Shown here piece after piece: positions 25,829 to 34,558 of a DNA stretch of 64,000 bases (its first letter is position 1; the number at the start of each line of letters is the position of its first letter). This DNA is from Paenibacillus amylolyticus (GTDB taxonomy: Bacteria > Bacillota > Bacilli > Paenibacillales > Paenibacillaceae), in contig NZ_BCNV01000007.1 of the NCBI RefSeq assembly GCF_001570725.1, positions 62,001-126,000 of the forward strand, read 5' to 3'. The translations under genes and the position numbers were made by a program. The notes under the pieces are model-generated. The model was not told the origin of the DNA, did no database searches, and saw only the letters and a program-made list of their open reading frames with translations.

Positions 25829-26164
25829 TTATCCAACATAATGAAGAATTAACTGATATAACGCTATGGAAAATCCTAAGATACTCGCTTTCATTTTAGA
25901 TGGATGATTTCTTTCGCTGCGAATCAAATAAAAGAAAATCACAATAAACCCTGCAGGGATCCATAGCTCAAAGATACCATCTTTTGTACTTTGAGAATAA
26001 ATTGGAGTAATGAACGTACTAATCAAAAAGTAAAAGAAAACCGTAAAACGTCTTGTTTCTAACTGCTTGCTCCACCTTACTAGAATGAAAATAATAATAA
26101 TTGCGATAATCGTAATGTGTACAGGGGGTAGAAGAATAGAAACATTCCCAAATTTGAATTCCAT
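25829..26164 (-). CDS. Hypothetical membrane protein
   Basis: 111 residues from ATG 26164 behind GGAGGG; a start 10 codons earlier is less likely. It has about four hydrophobic segments: an Ile-rich first helix (HITIIAIIIIFILV), then FFYFLISTFITPIY, WIPAGFIVIFFYLI and a final ILGFSIALYQLIL. No charged motif suggests an enzyme and the family is not recognised. It stands alone between two terminators. Codon and base use are a little more AT-rich than its neighbours. Confidence 0.6.
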   Translation of the reverse strand: MEFKFGNVSILLPPVHITIIAIIIIFILVRWSKQLETRRFTVFFYFLISTFITPIYSQSTKDGIFELWIPAGFIVIFFYLIRSERNHPSKMKASILGFSIALYQLILHYVG

Positions 26165-26343
26165 TCCGCATTGCCCTCCTCTCTTATAACGCATAACTTG
26201 CCTGACTACAGGCCTACGTGTATAAATTCATTCCCATGCTCCAAAACCGCTGGCAACCTTCCAAAAAACGGACCCATCCCATTATATCCATATTTTAACA
26301 CATATTCAAAGTTTCATTTCCCATGTTTCTTCAATAAGCTATG

Positions 26344-26392
26344 CAAAAAGAGCAGAAGTGAGGGCATTACGCCCTCATCCCTGCTCTTTTTC
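26344..26392 (-). terminator. Bidirectional intrinsic terminator after the ABC exporter
   Basis: AAAAAGAGCAG...GAGGGC / GCCCTC...CTGCTCTTTTT has A-runs and T-runs on both sides. It lies about 50 bases after the stop of the second exporter subunit. Confidence 0.85.
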
Positions 26393-26441
26393 ATAACAAT
26401 AAGCTTTCTAATACATGTCACTTATTATCCAAAATGACTGA

Positions 26442-28280
26442 CTACTGTGCCTTCTTACGCAACTGACTGTAATACAGCTCGCTGTAGAAACCGCCATGTT
26501 CCAGCAGGGCATCATGCGAGCCTTGCTCCAACAGATGACCATCCTTCAGCACCAGAATCCGATCAGCCTGGCGAATCGTGTTGAGCCTGTGGGCAATGAC
26601 AAAGCTGGTACGTCCCTGCATCAGACGTTGTAGCCCTTCCTGGATTTTGATCTCTGTGACGGTATCAATACTGCTGGTCGCCTCGTCCAGTACGAGTATG
26701 GATGGGTCGGCCAGAATTGCCCGGGCAATGGCGAGCAATTGCTTCTGTCCCTGACTAATGCCACTTCCGTCGGCTTGCAGCACTTTGTCATACCCATCCT
26801 TCATGCGCACGATGAAGGAATGGGCATTCGCCAGCCGTGAGGCTGCTTCCACCTCTTCATCCGTCGCGTCCAGACGGCCAAATCTTATATTTTCCCGGAT
26901 CGTACCCTGAAACAGGAATGAATCTTGAAGTACAAACGCCATATGGGACCGCAGATTCTCACGCCGAATAGTCGTCATATCGCGCCCATCTACGGTTAAC
27001 GTGCCACCCGTCGGATCATAGAAGCGGGATAATAACTGGATCAATGTCGTTTTCCCCGCTCCGGTCGGTCCTACAAGAGCAATCATCTCACCCGGTTTGG
27101 CTTCAAAGCTGATCTCATGCAAAATGTTACGTCCTTCATCGTATCCAAAGGATACCTTGTCAAAACGAACGGCTCCCTCCACCTTTTCCAGAGATATTGC
27201 CGCCCCTTCATCCTTCGCTTCCTCATCTTCGTCCAGCACCTCAAATACACGCTCAGCACCGGCAATCGCGGACAATAACGTATTCCACTGGTTCGCCAGA
27301 TCATTCAGCGGACGAGTGAATTGGCGAGCATATTCCACAAAGATTATAATCACCCCGACCGTAACCGAACCCTGAATCGCCAGAATACCACCGATGCCCG
27401 CCACAATCGCAAAGCTCAGGTTATTCAATCCATTCATCAGTTTAGGGATAAAACCAGAGATCGTCTGTGCCCAGAATCCGGAAATCCGGATGCGGGTATT
27501 CCGTTCCTCAAACCCACGAATCACCCGCTCCTCTTGGGAGAATGCCTTAATGATCCGCTGCCCGGATAACGTCTCCTCGATATAACCGTTAAGTTCACCA
27601 AGATTGCGTTGCCGCTCCTTGAAGAGCGGTCCGGTTCTGCGCGTAATCCAACGCATGCCGATGGCCATTAAAGGCACGACGATAAAGGTAAGCAGGGTCA
27701 GTAGCGGGCTGAGCCACAGCATGACGCCAAATGTCCCGAGCAGTGTTAACACACTCGAAAAAATCTGGATGGCCGAGCTGTTCAGCGTACCGCTGACATT
27801 CTCGATATCATTGGTCACCCGACTCATAATCTCACCCTGCTGGCGTTTACCGAAGAATGGTATCGGCAATTTGTGCAGATGGGAGAATAGATCATACCGC
27901 ATGCGGTACACCGTTTCCTGTGCAATTTCAATCATCCATATGTTCTGGAGCCAGGATGTGAGCGAGAATAAGACATAAACTGCCGTTAATCCAATCAGAA
28001 ACCGAGTCCAGCTTGAGCCTGCCTCACCCGCGATGAAATCATCCACAGCCACCCCCACCATGTAGGGGCCAAGCAAAGCGAGTGCGGAGCTTGCAAACAC
28101 CATCAGCAACACCATGGACAGCTTCACCTTACGTCTTGCCAGATAGGTCCAGATCCGACCTAATGTACCTGACCAGTTCTTCGCTCGTGCCTTGGGTTTG
28201 CGGCCACCACCTGACCGTAGCGTCTCAGGATCAATTGGCGGCGGTGGCTGACGGAAAGGCTCAATGAATGCTTTGAACAT
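26442..28280 (-). CDS. Heterodimeric ABC multidrug-type exporter, second subunit (canonical NBD)
   Basis: 612 residues from ATG 28280, which has GGGGAGGG before it and lies inside the end of the upstream subunit gene. A hydrophilic leader is followed by six membrane helices (about 50-330) and a nucleotide-binding domain. That domain has Walker A GPTGAGKTT, signature SQGQKQ and a full Walker B ILVLDEATSSID with the catalytic Glu. The partner upstream has Asp there, so this subunit carries the active ATPase site. The layout is that of BmrCD, LmrCD and TM287/288 pairs. Substrate unknown. Confidence 0.93.
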   Translation of the reverse strand: MFKAFIEPFRQPPPPIDPETLRSGGGRKPKARAKNWSGTLGRIWTYLARRKVKLSMVLLMVFASSALALLGPYMVGVAVDDFIAGEAGSSWTRFLIGLTAVYVLFSLTSWLQNIWMIEIAQETVYRMRYDLFSHLHKLPIPFFGKRQQGEIMSRVTNDIENVSGTLNSSAIQIFSSVLTLLGTFGVMLWLSPLLTLLTFIVVPLMAIGMRWITRRTGPLFKERQRNLGELNGYIEETLSGQRIIKAFSQEERVIRGFEERNTRIRISGFWAQTISGFIPKLMNGLNNLSFAIVAGIGGILAIQGSVTVGVIIIFVEYARQFTRPLNDLANQWNTLLSAIAGAERVFEVLDEDEEAKDEGAAISLEKVEGAVRFDKVSFGYDEGRNILHEISFEAKPGEMIALVGPTGAGKTTLIQLLSRFYDPTGGTLTVDGRDMTTIRRENLRSHMAFVLQDSFLFQGTIRENIRFGRLDATDEEVEAASRLANAHSFIVRMKDGYDKVLQADGSGISQGQKQLLAIARAILADPSILVLDEATSSIDTVTEIKIQEGLQRLMQGRTSFVIAHRLNTIRQADRILVLKDGHLLEQGSHDALLEHGGFYSELYYSQLRKKAQ

Positions 28281-30069
28281 GCTGTGCGCCCTCCCCGTAT
28301 TGTGATTCATGAATTCGACGATACAGCTCTGACGATTCCATCAGGTCTTCATGTTTTCCCTGTCCAATGAGTTGTCCATCATCGAGTAGCAGAATTAGGT
28401 CTGCCGAAGTGGTCGAACTGATCTTCTGGGTGATGATAAACGTGGTACACGACAATTCTTCCAGTGCATCCAGCAGTCTGCCTTCTGTAGCCACATCCAG
28501 TGCACTCGTGCTATCGTCCAAAATCAGAATTCTCGGCCTACGTACCAGTGCTCGTGCAATAGAAAGTCGCTGCTTCTGTCCACCTGAGAGATTAACTCCC
28601 CGTTGACCCAGCAATGTATCATAACCGTTTGGTAAATTCTCAATCGTTTCATGGATCTGGGCGCGCTTCGCCGCTTCCACGATCTCATCTAAGGTAGCAT
28701 CTTCCCGACCCCAGGCAATATTCTCCCGCACGGAACCGGTAAACAGGATGACCTCTTGCGGCACATAACCAATCGCACCACGCAGCATGGACAGATCCAG
28801 CTCTGCTGCATCGGTACCATCAATCCGTACCTTTCCTTGATCCTCTGTGTATAAGCGTGGAATGAGCTGCACCAATGAAGACTTGCCTGAGCCTGTTGCT
28901 CCCATAATGGCAATGCGCTCCCCTGCTTTTGCAGTGAATGTGATGTTATCCAGTACTGTAATTTCACTATTCGGATAACTGAAGCCTACACTGCGGAATT
29001 CAACCGCTCCCTGTACCGTGCGCTGTTTCTTCGCTGAATATGAAGATTGCGGAAAATGTGAAGATTTCATAGATCCAGCAGATGGTGCAGACGCTGATAA
29101 TGCCTTTGTCTGTTCAGTCTCCGACGTGTCCTCCGTATTGAATACTTCATTCAGCCGTTGCGCCGAAGCACTTGCTCTGGAGAAGGTTACCAGAATCCAC
29201 GACAATGCAGACATGGCACCAATCGTGCGAAGCAGGTAGTTAATCACGGCGACCACTTCACCCACGGTCGCATTACCAGAGGCGATGTCTACTCGCCCAA
29301 ACCACAGCACAGCGATGATACAACCGTTCATCATGAGCAGCATGAACGGCATCGTGGTCTCCGTCAGGCGTAGCGCGGAGATCGTGCCTTTCATCAGCTT
29401 GCCGCTGAATCCGGCAAAGCGTTCAATCTCATGGCCCATCCGTACGAAGACACGGATCAGCCGGATGCCTGTGAGATTCTCCTGGATGACTCCGTTGACG
29501 GCATCCAGTCTGCGCTGCACATTGCGGAACAGCAGCGCTGCCTTTTTGATCATCCACACCACAACGACGAGCAGTACAGGCACCATGACAACCAACAGCA
29601 GACCCAATCTTGGATTTACGATTACTGCCATAATCATGCTACCAATGACCACCAGCGGTACACGTGTCATGAAGCGCAGACTCATGAAGACCGTATCCTG
29701 AACCTGGGTCACATCCCCCGTTAATCTCGTAATCAGGGACGATGTCGCGAACCGGTTGAAGACCGCATAAGAGAACGTTTGCACTTTCTCATACAGCTTC
29801 TCCCGCAGATCGTATCCGAACCCCAAACTTGCATGGGATGCAAAGAACGAACTCGCAATTCCGGCAGCAAAAGCTACAACAGCACTGCCTACGAGCACAC
29901 CGCCCCATAACCAAACGACAGATAAGTCTCCCTGCTGAATCCCGTTATCGATGATCTTGGAGATCAGATACGGCTGAGCCAGCTCCACTGCGAGCTCAAT
30001 TAACATCATGACCAAGGCTGCAATCGCGGCAACTCGGTACTTCTTCAAGTAGAACAACAGCTTGATCAT
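28261..30069 (-). CDS. Heterodimeric ABC multidrug-type exporter, first subunit (degenerate NBD)
   Basis: 602 residues from ATG 30069, chosen because GGAGG lies 7 bases before it. Six membrane helices occupy about 10-310. A variable Ser/Thr/Gln-rich insert (about 330-370) joins them to the nucleotide-binding domain with GATGSGKSS and LSGGQKQR. Walker B is ILILDDSTSALD: the catalytic Glu is replaced by Asp, the known hallmark of the inactive site in heterodimeric exporters. It overlaps the second subunit by 20 bases. Drug or peptide export is the usual role. Confidence 0.93.
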   Translation of the reverse strand: MIKLLFYLKKYRVAAIAALVMMLIELAVELAQPYLISKIIDNGIQQGDLSVVWLWGGVLVGSAVVAFAAGIASSFFASHASLGFGYDLREKLYEKVQTFSYAVFNRFATSSLITRLTGDVTQVQDTVFMSLRFMTRVPLVVIGSMIMAVIVNPRLGLLLVVMVPVLLVVVVWMIKKAALLFRNVQRRLDAVNGVIQENLTGIRLIRVFVRMGHEIERFAGFSGKLMKGTISALRLTETTMPFMLLMMNGCIIAVLWFGRVDIASGNATVGEVVAVINYLLRTIGAMSALSWILVTFSRASASAQRLNEVFNTEDTSETEQTKALSASAPSAGSMKSSHFPQSSYSAKKQRTVQGAVEFRSVGFSYPNSEITVLDNITFTAKAGERIAIMGATGSGKSSLVQLIPRLYTEDQGKVRIDGTDAAELDLSMLRGAIGYVPQEVILFTGSVRENIAWGREDATLDEIVEAAKRAQIHETIENLPNGYDTLLGQRGVNLSGGQKQRLSIARALVRRPRILILDDSTSALDVATEGRLLDALEELSCTTFIITQKISSTTSADLILLLDDGQLIGQGKHEDLMESSELYRRIHESQYGEGAQHVQSIH

Positions 30070-30273
30070 AAGCATTCCTCCGGCTCGGAGCACCCTAAAC
30101 CGATAGCACGTTCCAGCTCAGAGCCTCCATTAGACATGTTGTTTTCTCCACTGCGTCCAATATGTAATGATTTCTATGTACACATATGGTTATTATAGCG
30201 TATTTTACAATCCCGCTTCTATTCTTATTACCCTACTTTTCCCAATACAATAAACTTCTCATCATTTTGGCCG

Positions 30274-30297
30274 TAAAAAAAGGAAGGTCTCCCTTCC
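30274..30297 (-). terminator. Intrinsic terminator after cotH
   Basis: GGAAGG / CCTTCC arms with a 4-base loop, followed on the minus strand by TTTTTTT. It lies just after the cotH stop. Confidence 0.85.
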
Positions 30298-30314
30298 CCG
30301 CGCTAGTTAAGTGC

Positions 30315-31379
30315 TTACAGCTGATGTAATCTCTCGGTCAAATATTCCCGCCGTTCCGCCACGTAGGTACGAATTCGCTCCGGTTCACCCGCAAATACAT
30401 CCAGGGGCCATTTCATGTAAGGATCTTGGTCGACCTCTTCACGAATATCATGGTGTAATCGATGGACTATAGGCATAATTCGCTTCTCTGTAAAAGCATT
30501 CATCAGATGCTGCCGTAGCAGCTTCTTATATTGCTCACGAAAATGTCGGAAGGCCAGCATTTTGCCCGTAAGTTTATTGTACCCCTGGATACGAACAAGG
30601 CTGGCATCCACCTTCGCCCCGTAACAATTTCTTCCCCAGGTTCCTTCATAATCCCATGGCAGAATACCGTACTTTTTGGTTTTTGTTTTCTCGTACCACG
30701 TGTAATTCTGATCAAATCCATCAAAGTTGCCCGTAAGTACAGCCCCGCATAGCCAGCGTAAATAGTTATCCGTATCAATCCTCGACTGTAAAAAACGAAA
30801 CAATTCCAGTCTGGACTTCGTGTTCAGTTGTTGAATAAAGATCCGCAGCCTTGTTTTATCCACATCCTTGCCGCGGATTAGACTGTATCCTGACAATAGG
30901 TTCGCGCTGGTGCTCGTTGATGATGAGTTCGAATTAATTGTAAACCCGGCATGATCATTGATCGCATAAAAGATACTGCGCACAGGAATTTTCCTTTGGC
31001 GAAAAAAAAAGGATTTCACCCCTTCGATCCGCAGGTATACACCCAACAGCTCCCCATTAAGGTAGAGCACGCAGTGCCGAGTCGCAGGGGCCGGTACACG
31101 GATAGACTCGAAGAAACGAAAAGACAGCGCATTGCGAAGCAGCGAGGGGTCATCATACTCCGCATTAAAATGATACGTTCGGCTGGACGTACGAATCTCA
31201 AATGACTTTTTGGGATAACCGCGTGTATGCCCTCCTCGATAACGAATCCGGATCGGGATCTGTTTGCCGTCCATCTGTATGGAACCTTTAACCAGTTGTT
31301 CAGACCATATATTAGATGTTAATTGTTGATACTCCTGCGCAGGCACAGCAATCCGGTAGACAGGTAAACCCATGTTCAT
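30315..31379 (-). CDS. cotH: CotH family spore-coat protein kinase
   Basis: 354 residues, the usual CotH length. The early motif IRYRGGHTRGYPKKSFEI is the family signature, with Lys as candidate ATP-binding residue. The active-site block has NFDGFDQNY (Asp220, Asn225) and LPWDYEGTWG (Asp243), the metal-binding DxD-like site of this atypical kinase fold. In Bacillus, CotH phosphorylates serines in the repeat regions of CotB and CotG during coat assembly. Here it is divergent from a CotB-like gene with a Ser-containing repeat tail, so kinase and likely substrate are adjacent. A terminator follows. Confidence 0.9.
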   Translation of the reverse strand: MNMGLPVYRIAVPAQEYQQLTSNIWSEQLVKGSIQMDGKQIPIRIRYRGGHTRGYPKKSFEIRTSSRTYHFNAEYDDPSLLRNALSFRFFESIRVPAPATRHCVLYLNGELLGVYLRIEGVKSFFFRQRKIPVRSIFYAINDHAGFTINSNSSSTSTSANLLSGYSLIRGKDVDKTRLRIFIQQLNTKSRLELFRFLQSRIDTDNYLRWLCGAVLTGNFDGFDQNYTWYEKTKTKKYGILPWDYEGTWGRNCYGAKVDASLVRIQGYNKLTGKMLAFRHFREQYKKLLRQHLMNAFTEKRIMPIVHRLHHDIREEVDQDPYMKWPLDVFAGEPERIRTYVAERREYLTERLHQL

Positions 31380-31716
31380 CCGCCTTTCATGACCTGTAAT
31401 ATGGGTCCGTTAAGTACTACCTGCATCCTATGCAGGAGCACAGCAGATCGAACGGGCATATGCACAGGATCATGCAAGCAAATGCGAATGTAGTGTACTC
31501 GAATACGAAAAAGATAAAGAATCTATCAGCTATAAATATACAAAACTTTTTATAGATGATAGCCAATTTGATATACAAATGGTTTGTTGGCTAGTCCCTC
31601 CAACGCGCATGCCACATATGATTAAACTACAGACAAACTTGAATGCAGATTGAGAGATTACAACGCATCCGTCATTTTAGTTGATCTGAACTCATGTTCT
31701 GGAAGGGGTAAATACA
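31380..31716. other. Divergent intergenic region between cotH and the CotB-like gene
   Basis: 337 bases without a gene. It must hold both promoters. CATATGATTA at 31615-31624 resembles a sigma-K -10 (CATANNNTA) for the plus-strand gene, which would be in line with late mother-cell expression. The match is weak. Confidence 0.3.
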
Positions 31717-32526
31717 ATGTCTATGAATGGTCAGGGAATACGAGGTCTGCTCGGAAGAGAAGTCAAAGTCAATCGGGGTGCGGAAGCAGTTCAAGGCAAA
31801 TTGATAGATGTTCGTGGTGATTATATGGCCGTTAGCTGTAAAAAAGGATGCGTATATGTAAATGGATTAAATGTCAAAAGCATCACCGACACAGGTCGCT
31901 CCAGTGGCAGCTCAACTCCAATGAACAATCCTATTCCTTCTAACTCCTTTCTGGAAGTCGTACAGGCACTGCGTTTCAGACGTGTACTGATTAATGAAGG
32001 TAGTCGGGATGAGGTGGAAGGAATCCTTGCTGAGGCTAACCAAAACCAGTTAATTATCACAACAGATCGCCAGGAAGTGGTTCGAATTCCAACATATCAC
32101 GTCAAATCGATATGCATCGTTCGTGGCGGCAATAAATCTAGCGGAAACAAATCCTGCGGAAAACCATCTCACCCTAACAAATCGACTGGACAAAAGTGTT
32201 GCGAGAAGCATCCTCACAAATCGACTGGGCACAAATGCTGCGAGAAGCATCCTCACAAATCTACCGGGCAAAAATGTTGCGAGAAACATCCTCACAAATC
32301 TACCGGACACAAATGCTGCGAGAAACACCCTCACAAATCTACCGGACACAAATGTTGCGAGAAGCACCCTCACAAATCTACCGGACAAAAGTGCTGCGAG
32401 AAGCATCCTCACAAATCTACCGGACACAAATGCTGCGAGAAACACCCTCATAAATCTACTGGACAAAAGTGCTGTGAGAAGCACCCTCATAAATCTACGG
32501 GGTATATCTCGGGTCGGAGAAAATAA
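31717..32526 (+). CDS. CotB-like spore coat protein with Cys/His/Ser repeat tail
   Basis: 269 residues. The N-terminal 135 residues resemble the CotB core: two small beta-barrel-like units (GREVKVNRGAEAVQGKLIDV and RRVLINEGSRDEVEGILAE). A short degenerate stretch leads to eight perfect-length repeats of 13 residues (residues 155-258, consensus KSTG[QH]KCCEKHPH), ending KSTGYISGRRK. The tail has 16 Cys, at least 16 His and a Ser-Thr pair in every unit. Lys-Ser-rich tails of CotB and CotG are the known CotH substrates. The Cys-Cys and His-Pro-His pairs could cross-link or bind metal. The ribosome site GGAAGGGG supports the start. Function is inferred from layout. Confidence 0.8.
   Translation: MSMNGQGIRGLLGREVKVNRGAEAVQGKLIDVRGDYMAVSCKKGCVYVNGLNVKSITDTGRSSGSSTPMNNPIPSNSFLEVVQALRFRRVLINEGSRDEVEGILAEANQNQLIITTDRQEVVRIPTYHVKSICIVRGGNKSSGNKSCGKPSHPNKSTGQKCCEKHPHKSTGHKCCEKHPHKSTGQKCCEKHPHKSTGHKCCEKHPHKSTGHKCCEKHPHKSTGQKCCEKHPHKSTGHKCCEKHPHKSTGQKCCEKHPHKSTGYISGRRK
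32179..32490 (+). repeat. Eight 39-base tandem coding repeats
   Basis: Eight consecutive 39-base units with no gap inside the CotB-like gene, each encoding 13 residues. Units differ by a few mostly synonymous bases, and Gln/His at codon 5 varies. A ninth partial unit follows. This is a likely site for copy-number change by recombination or slippage. Confidence 0.95.
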
Positions 32527-32561
32527 GCCATGCCTGCAATGAAAGTGATCTGCCAGTCTAA

Positions 32562-32608
32562 AGGGAGAATAATGATGGTGGCCCTAGGCTCCGCCAGAAC
32601 TTCTCCCT
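32562..32608. terminator. Hairpin between convergent genes
   Basis: AGGGAGAA / TTCTCCCT arms around a GC-rich loop, between the CotB-like gene and the 32731 gene. There is no clear T-run, so terminator function is uncertain. Confidence 0.35.
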
Positions 32609-32730
32609 CTGGGAGATCCCGGTAAAATAACATATGAAGATCGCCCTCCATATGACACATGCAAATCAGGAGTATCTGCCTAACTTCACAGAAATATAGT
32701 TATCTGTTTACATACCAAGCGAGATGTTCA

Positions 32731-33297
32731 CTACCATCTTCTGCGTCCACGATCACCTCGATTGTGATCATTCAACTCACCAAGACGATCGTATGTCTCT
32801 TTATATATCCGAATCACGGCTTGAACTTTGATAAAATCAGCATCTTCCGGTCCAAGTCCCTCCATAAACATTCTCTGAATGATCTGTTGGAAAAACTGCA
32901 CTCTGGCCTCAATCTGTTCTTGCTCAAGCTGCAATACTTCTTCGAAACTGTGGTTCCCTATGTAATCCATCAACTCATCATCATGACTGGAATAATCTGT
33001 GTTTCTTCGATCTGCTACCCATTCATCCGGCTCGTCGGACTGGAGATTAACACTCGTACGCAGCTGGGATAAGATGATTTTCTCTTTGGCTAACATGACA
33101 TGAAAATCTTTGTTACGAAGCAGTTCAGACACAATCAGACTGCACATTTCACGATTTTGGATCAGTATGCCGTCAAATGGATGCAGTGTCCACTCCCCGT
33201 TTGCAAAATACAGGTTAAAGTTAAAGAACTCACTGCCATATTTGTATTGAATATTAATCTTGGTCTCATCAATAATCTCGAATGAAAAGTCCAGCAT
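32731..33297 (-). CDS. Hypothetical protein downstream of telA
   Basis: 188 residues from ATG 33297, preceded by GAAGGAG; longer starts at 33339 and 33399 exist. The 33399 start is unlikely because an intrinsic terminator (33353-33381) falls inside that extension. The protein is acidic in the middle (SDEPDEWVADRR), helical in the second half (EVLQLEQEQIEARVQFFQQIIQRMF) and ends with an Arg-rich tail (RGDRGRRRW). No signal peptide or membrane helix. No family recognised. It sits at the end of the Ter locus but is separated from telA by the terminator, so a shared role is doubtful. Confidence 0.6.
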   Translation of the reverse strand: MLDFSFEIIDETKINIQYKYGSEFFNFNLYFANGEWTLHPFDGILIQNREMCSLIVSELLRNKDFHVMLAKEKIILSQLRTSVNLQSDEPDEWVADRRNTDYSSHDDELMDYIGNHSFEEVLQLEQEQIEARVQFFQQIIQRMFMEGLGPEDADFIKVQAVIRIYKETYDRLGELNDHNRGDRGRRRW

Positions 33298-33352
33298 GTT
33301 CAGCAAACTCCTTCGCACAACCCCAGATTTTAACTTCATTCTATCAAACAAA

Positions 33353-33381
33353 TGAAACAAAGAGACGCACTCAGCGTCCCT
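33353..33381 (-). terminator. Intrinsic terminator after telA
   Basis: AGGGACGC / GCGTCTCT arms (one GU pair) with a 5-base loop, then TTGTTT on the minus strand. It marks the likely end of the Ter operon. Confidence 0.7.
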
Positions 33382-33443
33382 CGTAGAAAATAAAACCATG
33401 CAGTGATGTCCATGCCATATGCAGCGAGTCTCTACTCTATTAC

Positions 33444-34547
33444 CTAATCCAGAAAAGATCCTAATGCACTGGAATCCGGTTTGTTTTTCTCCGGAATAGC
33501 AGCAGCCTTCGGCCCTTCCAGACCCAGTCGATCGCTCATTTTGGCGTTAAGTGTTGTCATCTTGTTGGTGTAGTCATTACAGCTCTCGATGATACGACGA
33601 TTCGATTGCTCGGACAGATCCAGCGCAGACATCAGATCACCCATCGCTTGATTGACCGCTTCAAGAGACATGGCCGGTTTGGACAACAGCTCATTCGTTT
33701 TCTCCGTCGTTGTCTTCAACAATCTGGCGTTCTCCTTGAATTGATCTTCAATCGTCTTATTCGTAGCTTCCACAGCAGAAATGACCTTCTCCTGATCATT
33801 GAGTGCCATGGCAATCATGGCCGAAACGGTGATTAGATTCGCTGTTTTATCAATGGCATTATTAACCGAATCAATCAGCTTGTCATTGTTATCATTAATG
33901 ATATCGGTAGCTGCGATCGCCTGATTGTACAGCATGATCATCTCTGTCATGGATTGGGTACGTGTTACTACTTTGCGCAACCCACGCTCCAGATGTGCTT
34001 TACGATTCTCGTTCTCAGGCTTGGCGATCTCAGTTTCAAACAAGGCTTTCAATTGATTACCGAAGGAAATTTTGGTCTGCAGATTGTAAATCTCCTGAAT
34101 GGAAGAACGTTTCAACTGACGCATATTCACGATGCTTTCTTCCAGGTTGTCCTTGCCGTCCCGCAACCCGTTAATGATGGCATCAATGTTCGTGCGAACA
34201 GATTGATAACGGTACACGTAGTTTTTCAGTGGGCTTTTACGTAATAACTTTCCGACAAAACTCACATTTTTACTCTGTTGCAAACTTTCACATTCATCAC
34301 GGAGCTTCAGGATCATGTTCGATACCTCGGCCCGGTTCCCCGACATCAGTTCATTGACTGGACGATCAAGCAGCTTGAGGGTCTGTCCTGCTCTCTCTTG
34401 TGTTTTCACGCCCAACTTGCCAATATCATCCATTAAGGTATCCAGGTGAGCCGGATCACTTTGAGACACTTTCTGGATAAGCTGCGTTGCTTCCTGGTTA
34501 ATCCGTTGCTCATCTTCCTGCTTCAACTGAGCCCATTCCGTTGCCAT
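33444..34547 (-). CDS. telA: TelA-like toxic anion resistance protein
   Basis: 367 residues, almost wholly helical and without membrane helices, as in the TelA/YaaN/YceH family. Marker stretches are VGKLLRKSPLKNYVYRYQSV, GNQLKALFETEIAKPE and IAATDIINDNNDKLI. A Pro-rich tail ends GSFLD. GGAGG lies before ATG 34547, and the XpaC-like gene ends 11 bases upstream. TelA proteins are linked to tellurite tolerance and envelope stress, and the mechanism is not settled. As in Bacillus xpaC-yaaN and yce loci, TelA is paired with its usual neighbours. It is the last gene of the Ter operon before a terminator. Confidence 0.92.
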   Translation of the reverse strand: MATEWAQLKQEDEQRINQEATQLIQKVSQSDPAHLDTLMDDIGKLGVKTQERAGQTLKLLDRPVNELMSGNRAEVSNMILKLRDECESLQQSKNVSFVGKLLRKSPLKNYVYRYQSVRTNIDAIINGLRDGKDNLEESIVNMRQLKRSSIQEIYNLQTKISFGNQLKALFETEIAKPENENRKAHLERGLRKVVTRTQSMTEMIMLYNQAIAATDIINDNNDKLIDSVNNAIDKTANLITVSAMIAMALNDQEKVISAVEATNKTIEDQFKENARLLKTTTEKTNELLSKPAMSLEAVNQAMGDLMSALDLSEQSNRRIIESCNDYTNKMTTLNAKMSDRLGLEGPKAAAIPEKNKPDSSALGSFLD

Positions 34548-34558
34548 GTCAATCCCTC

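Noticed and set aside
32050..32490. A 146-codon minus-strand open frame over the coat-protein repeats
   Set aside because: The 39-base repeat keeps all frames open by its period. No ribosome site lies before it and the plus-strand protein has clear family features, so it is a shadow.
32179..32490. Regular repeats that could be taken for a CRISPR array
   Set aside because: Units are gapless, in frame and translated; there are no unique spacers and no cas genes.
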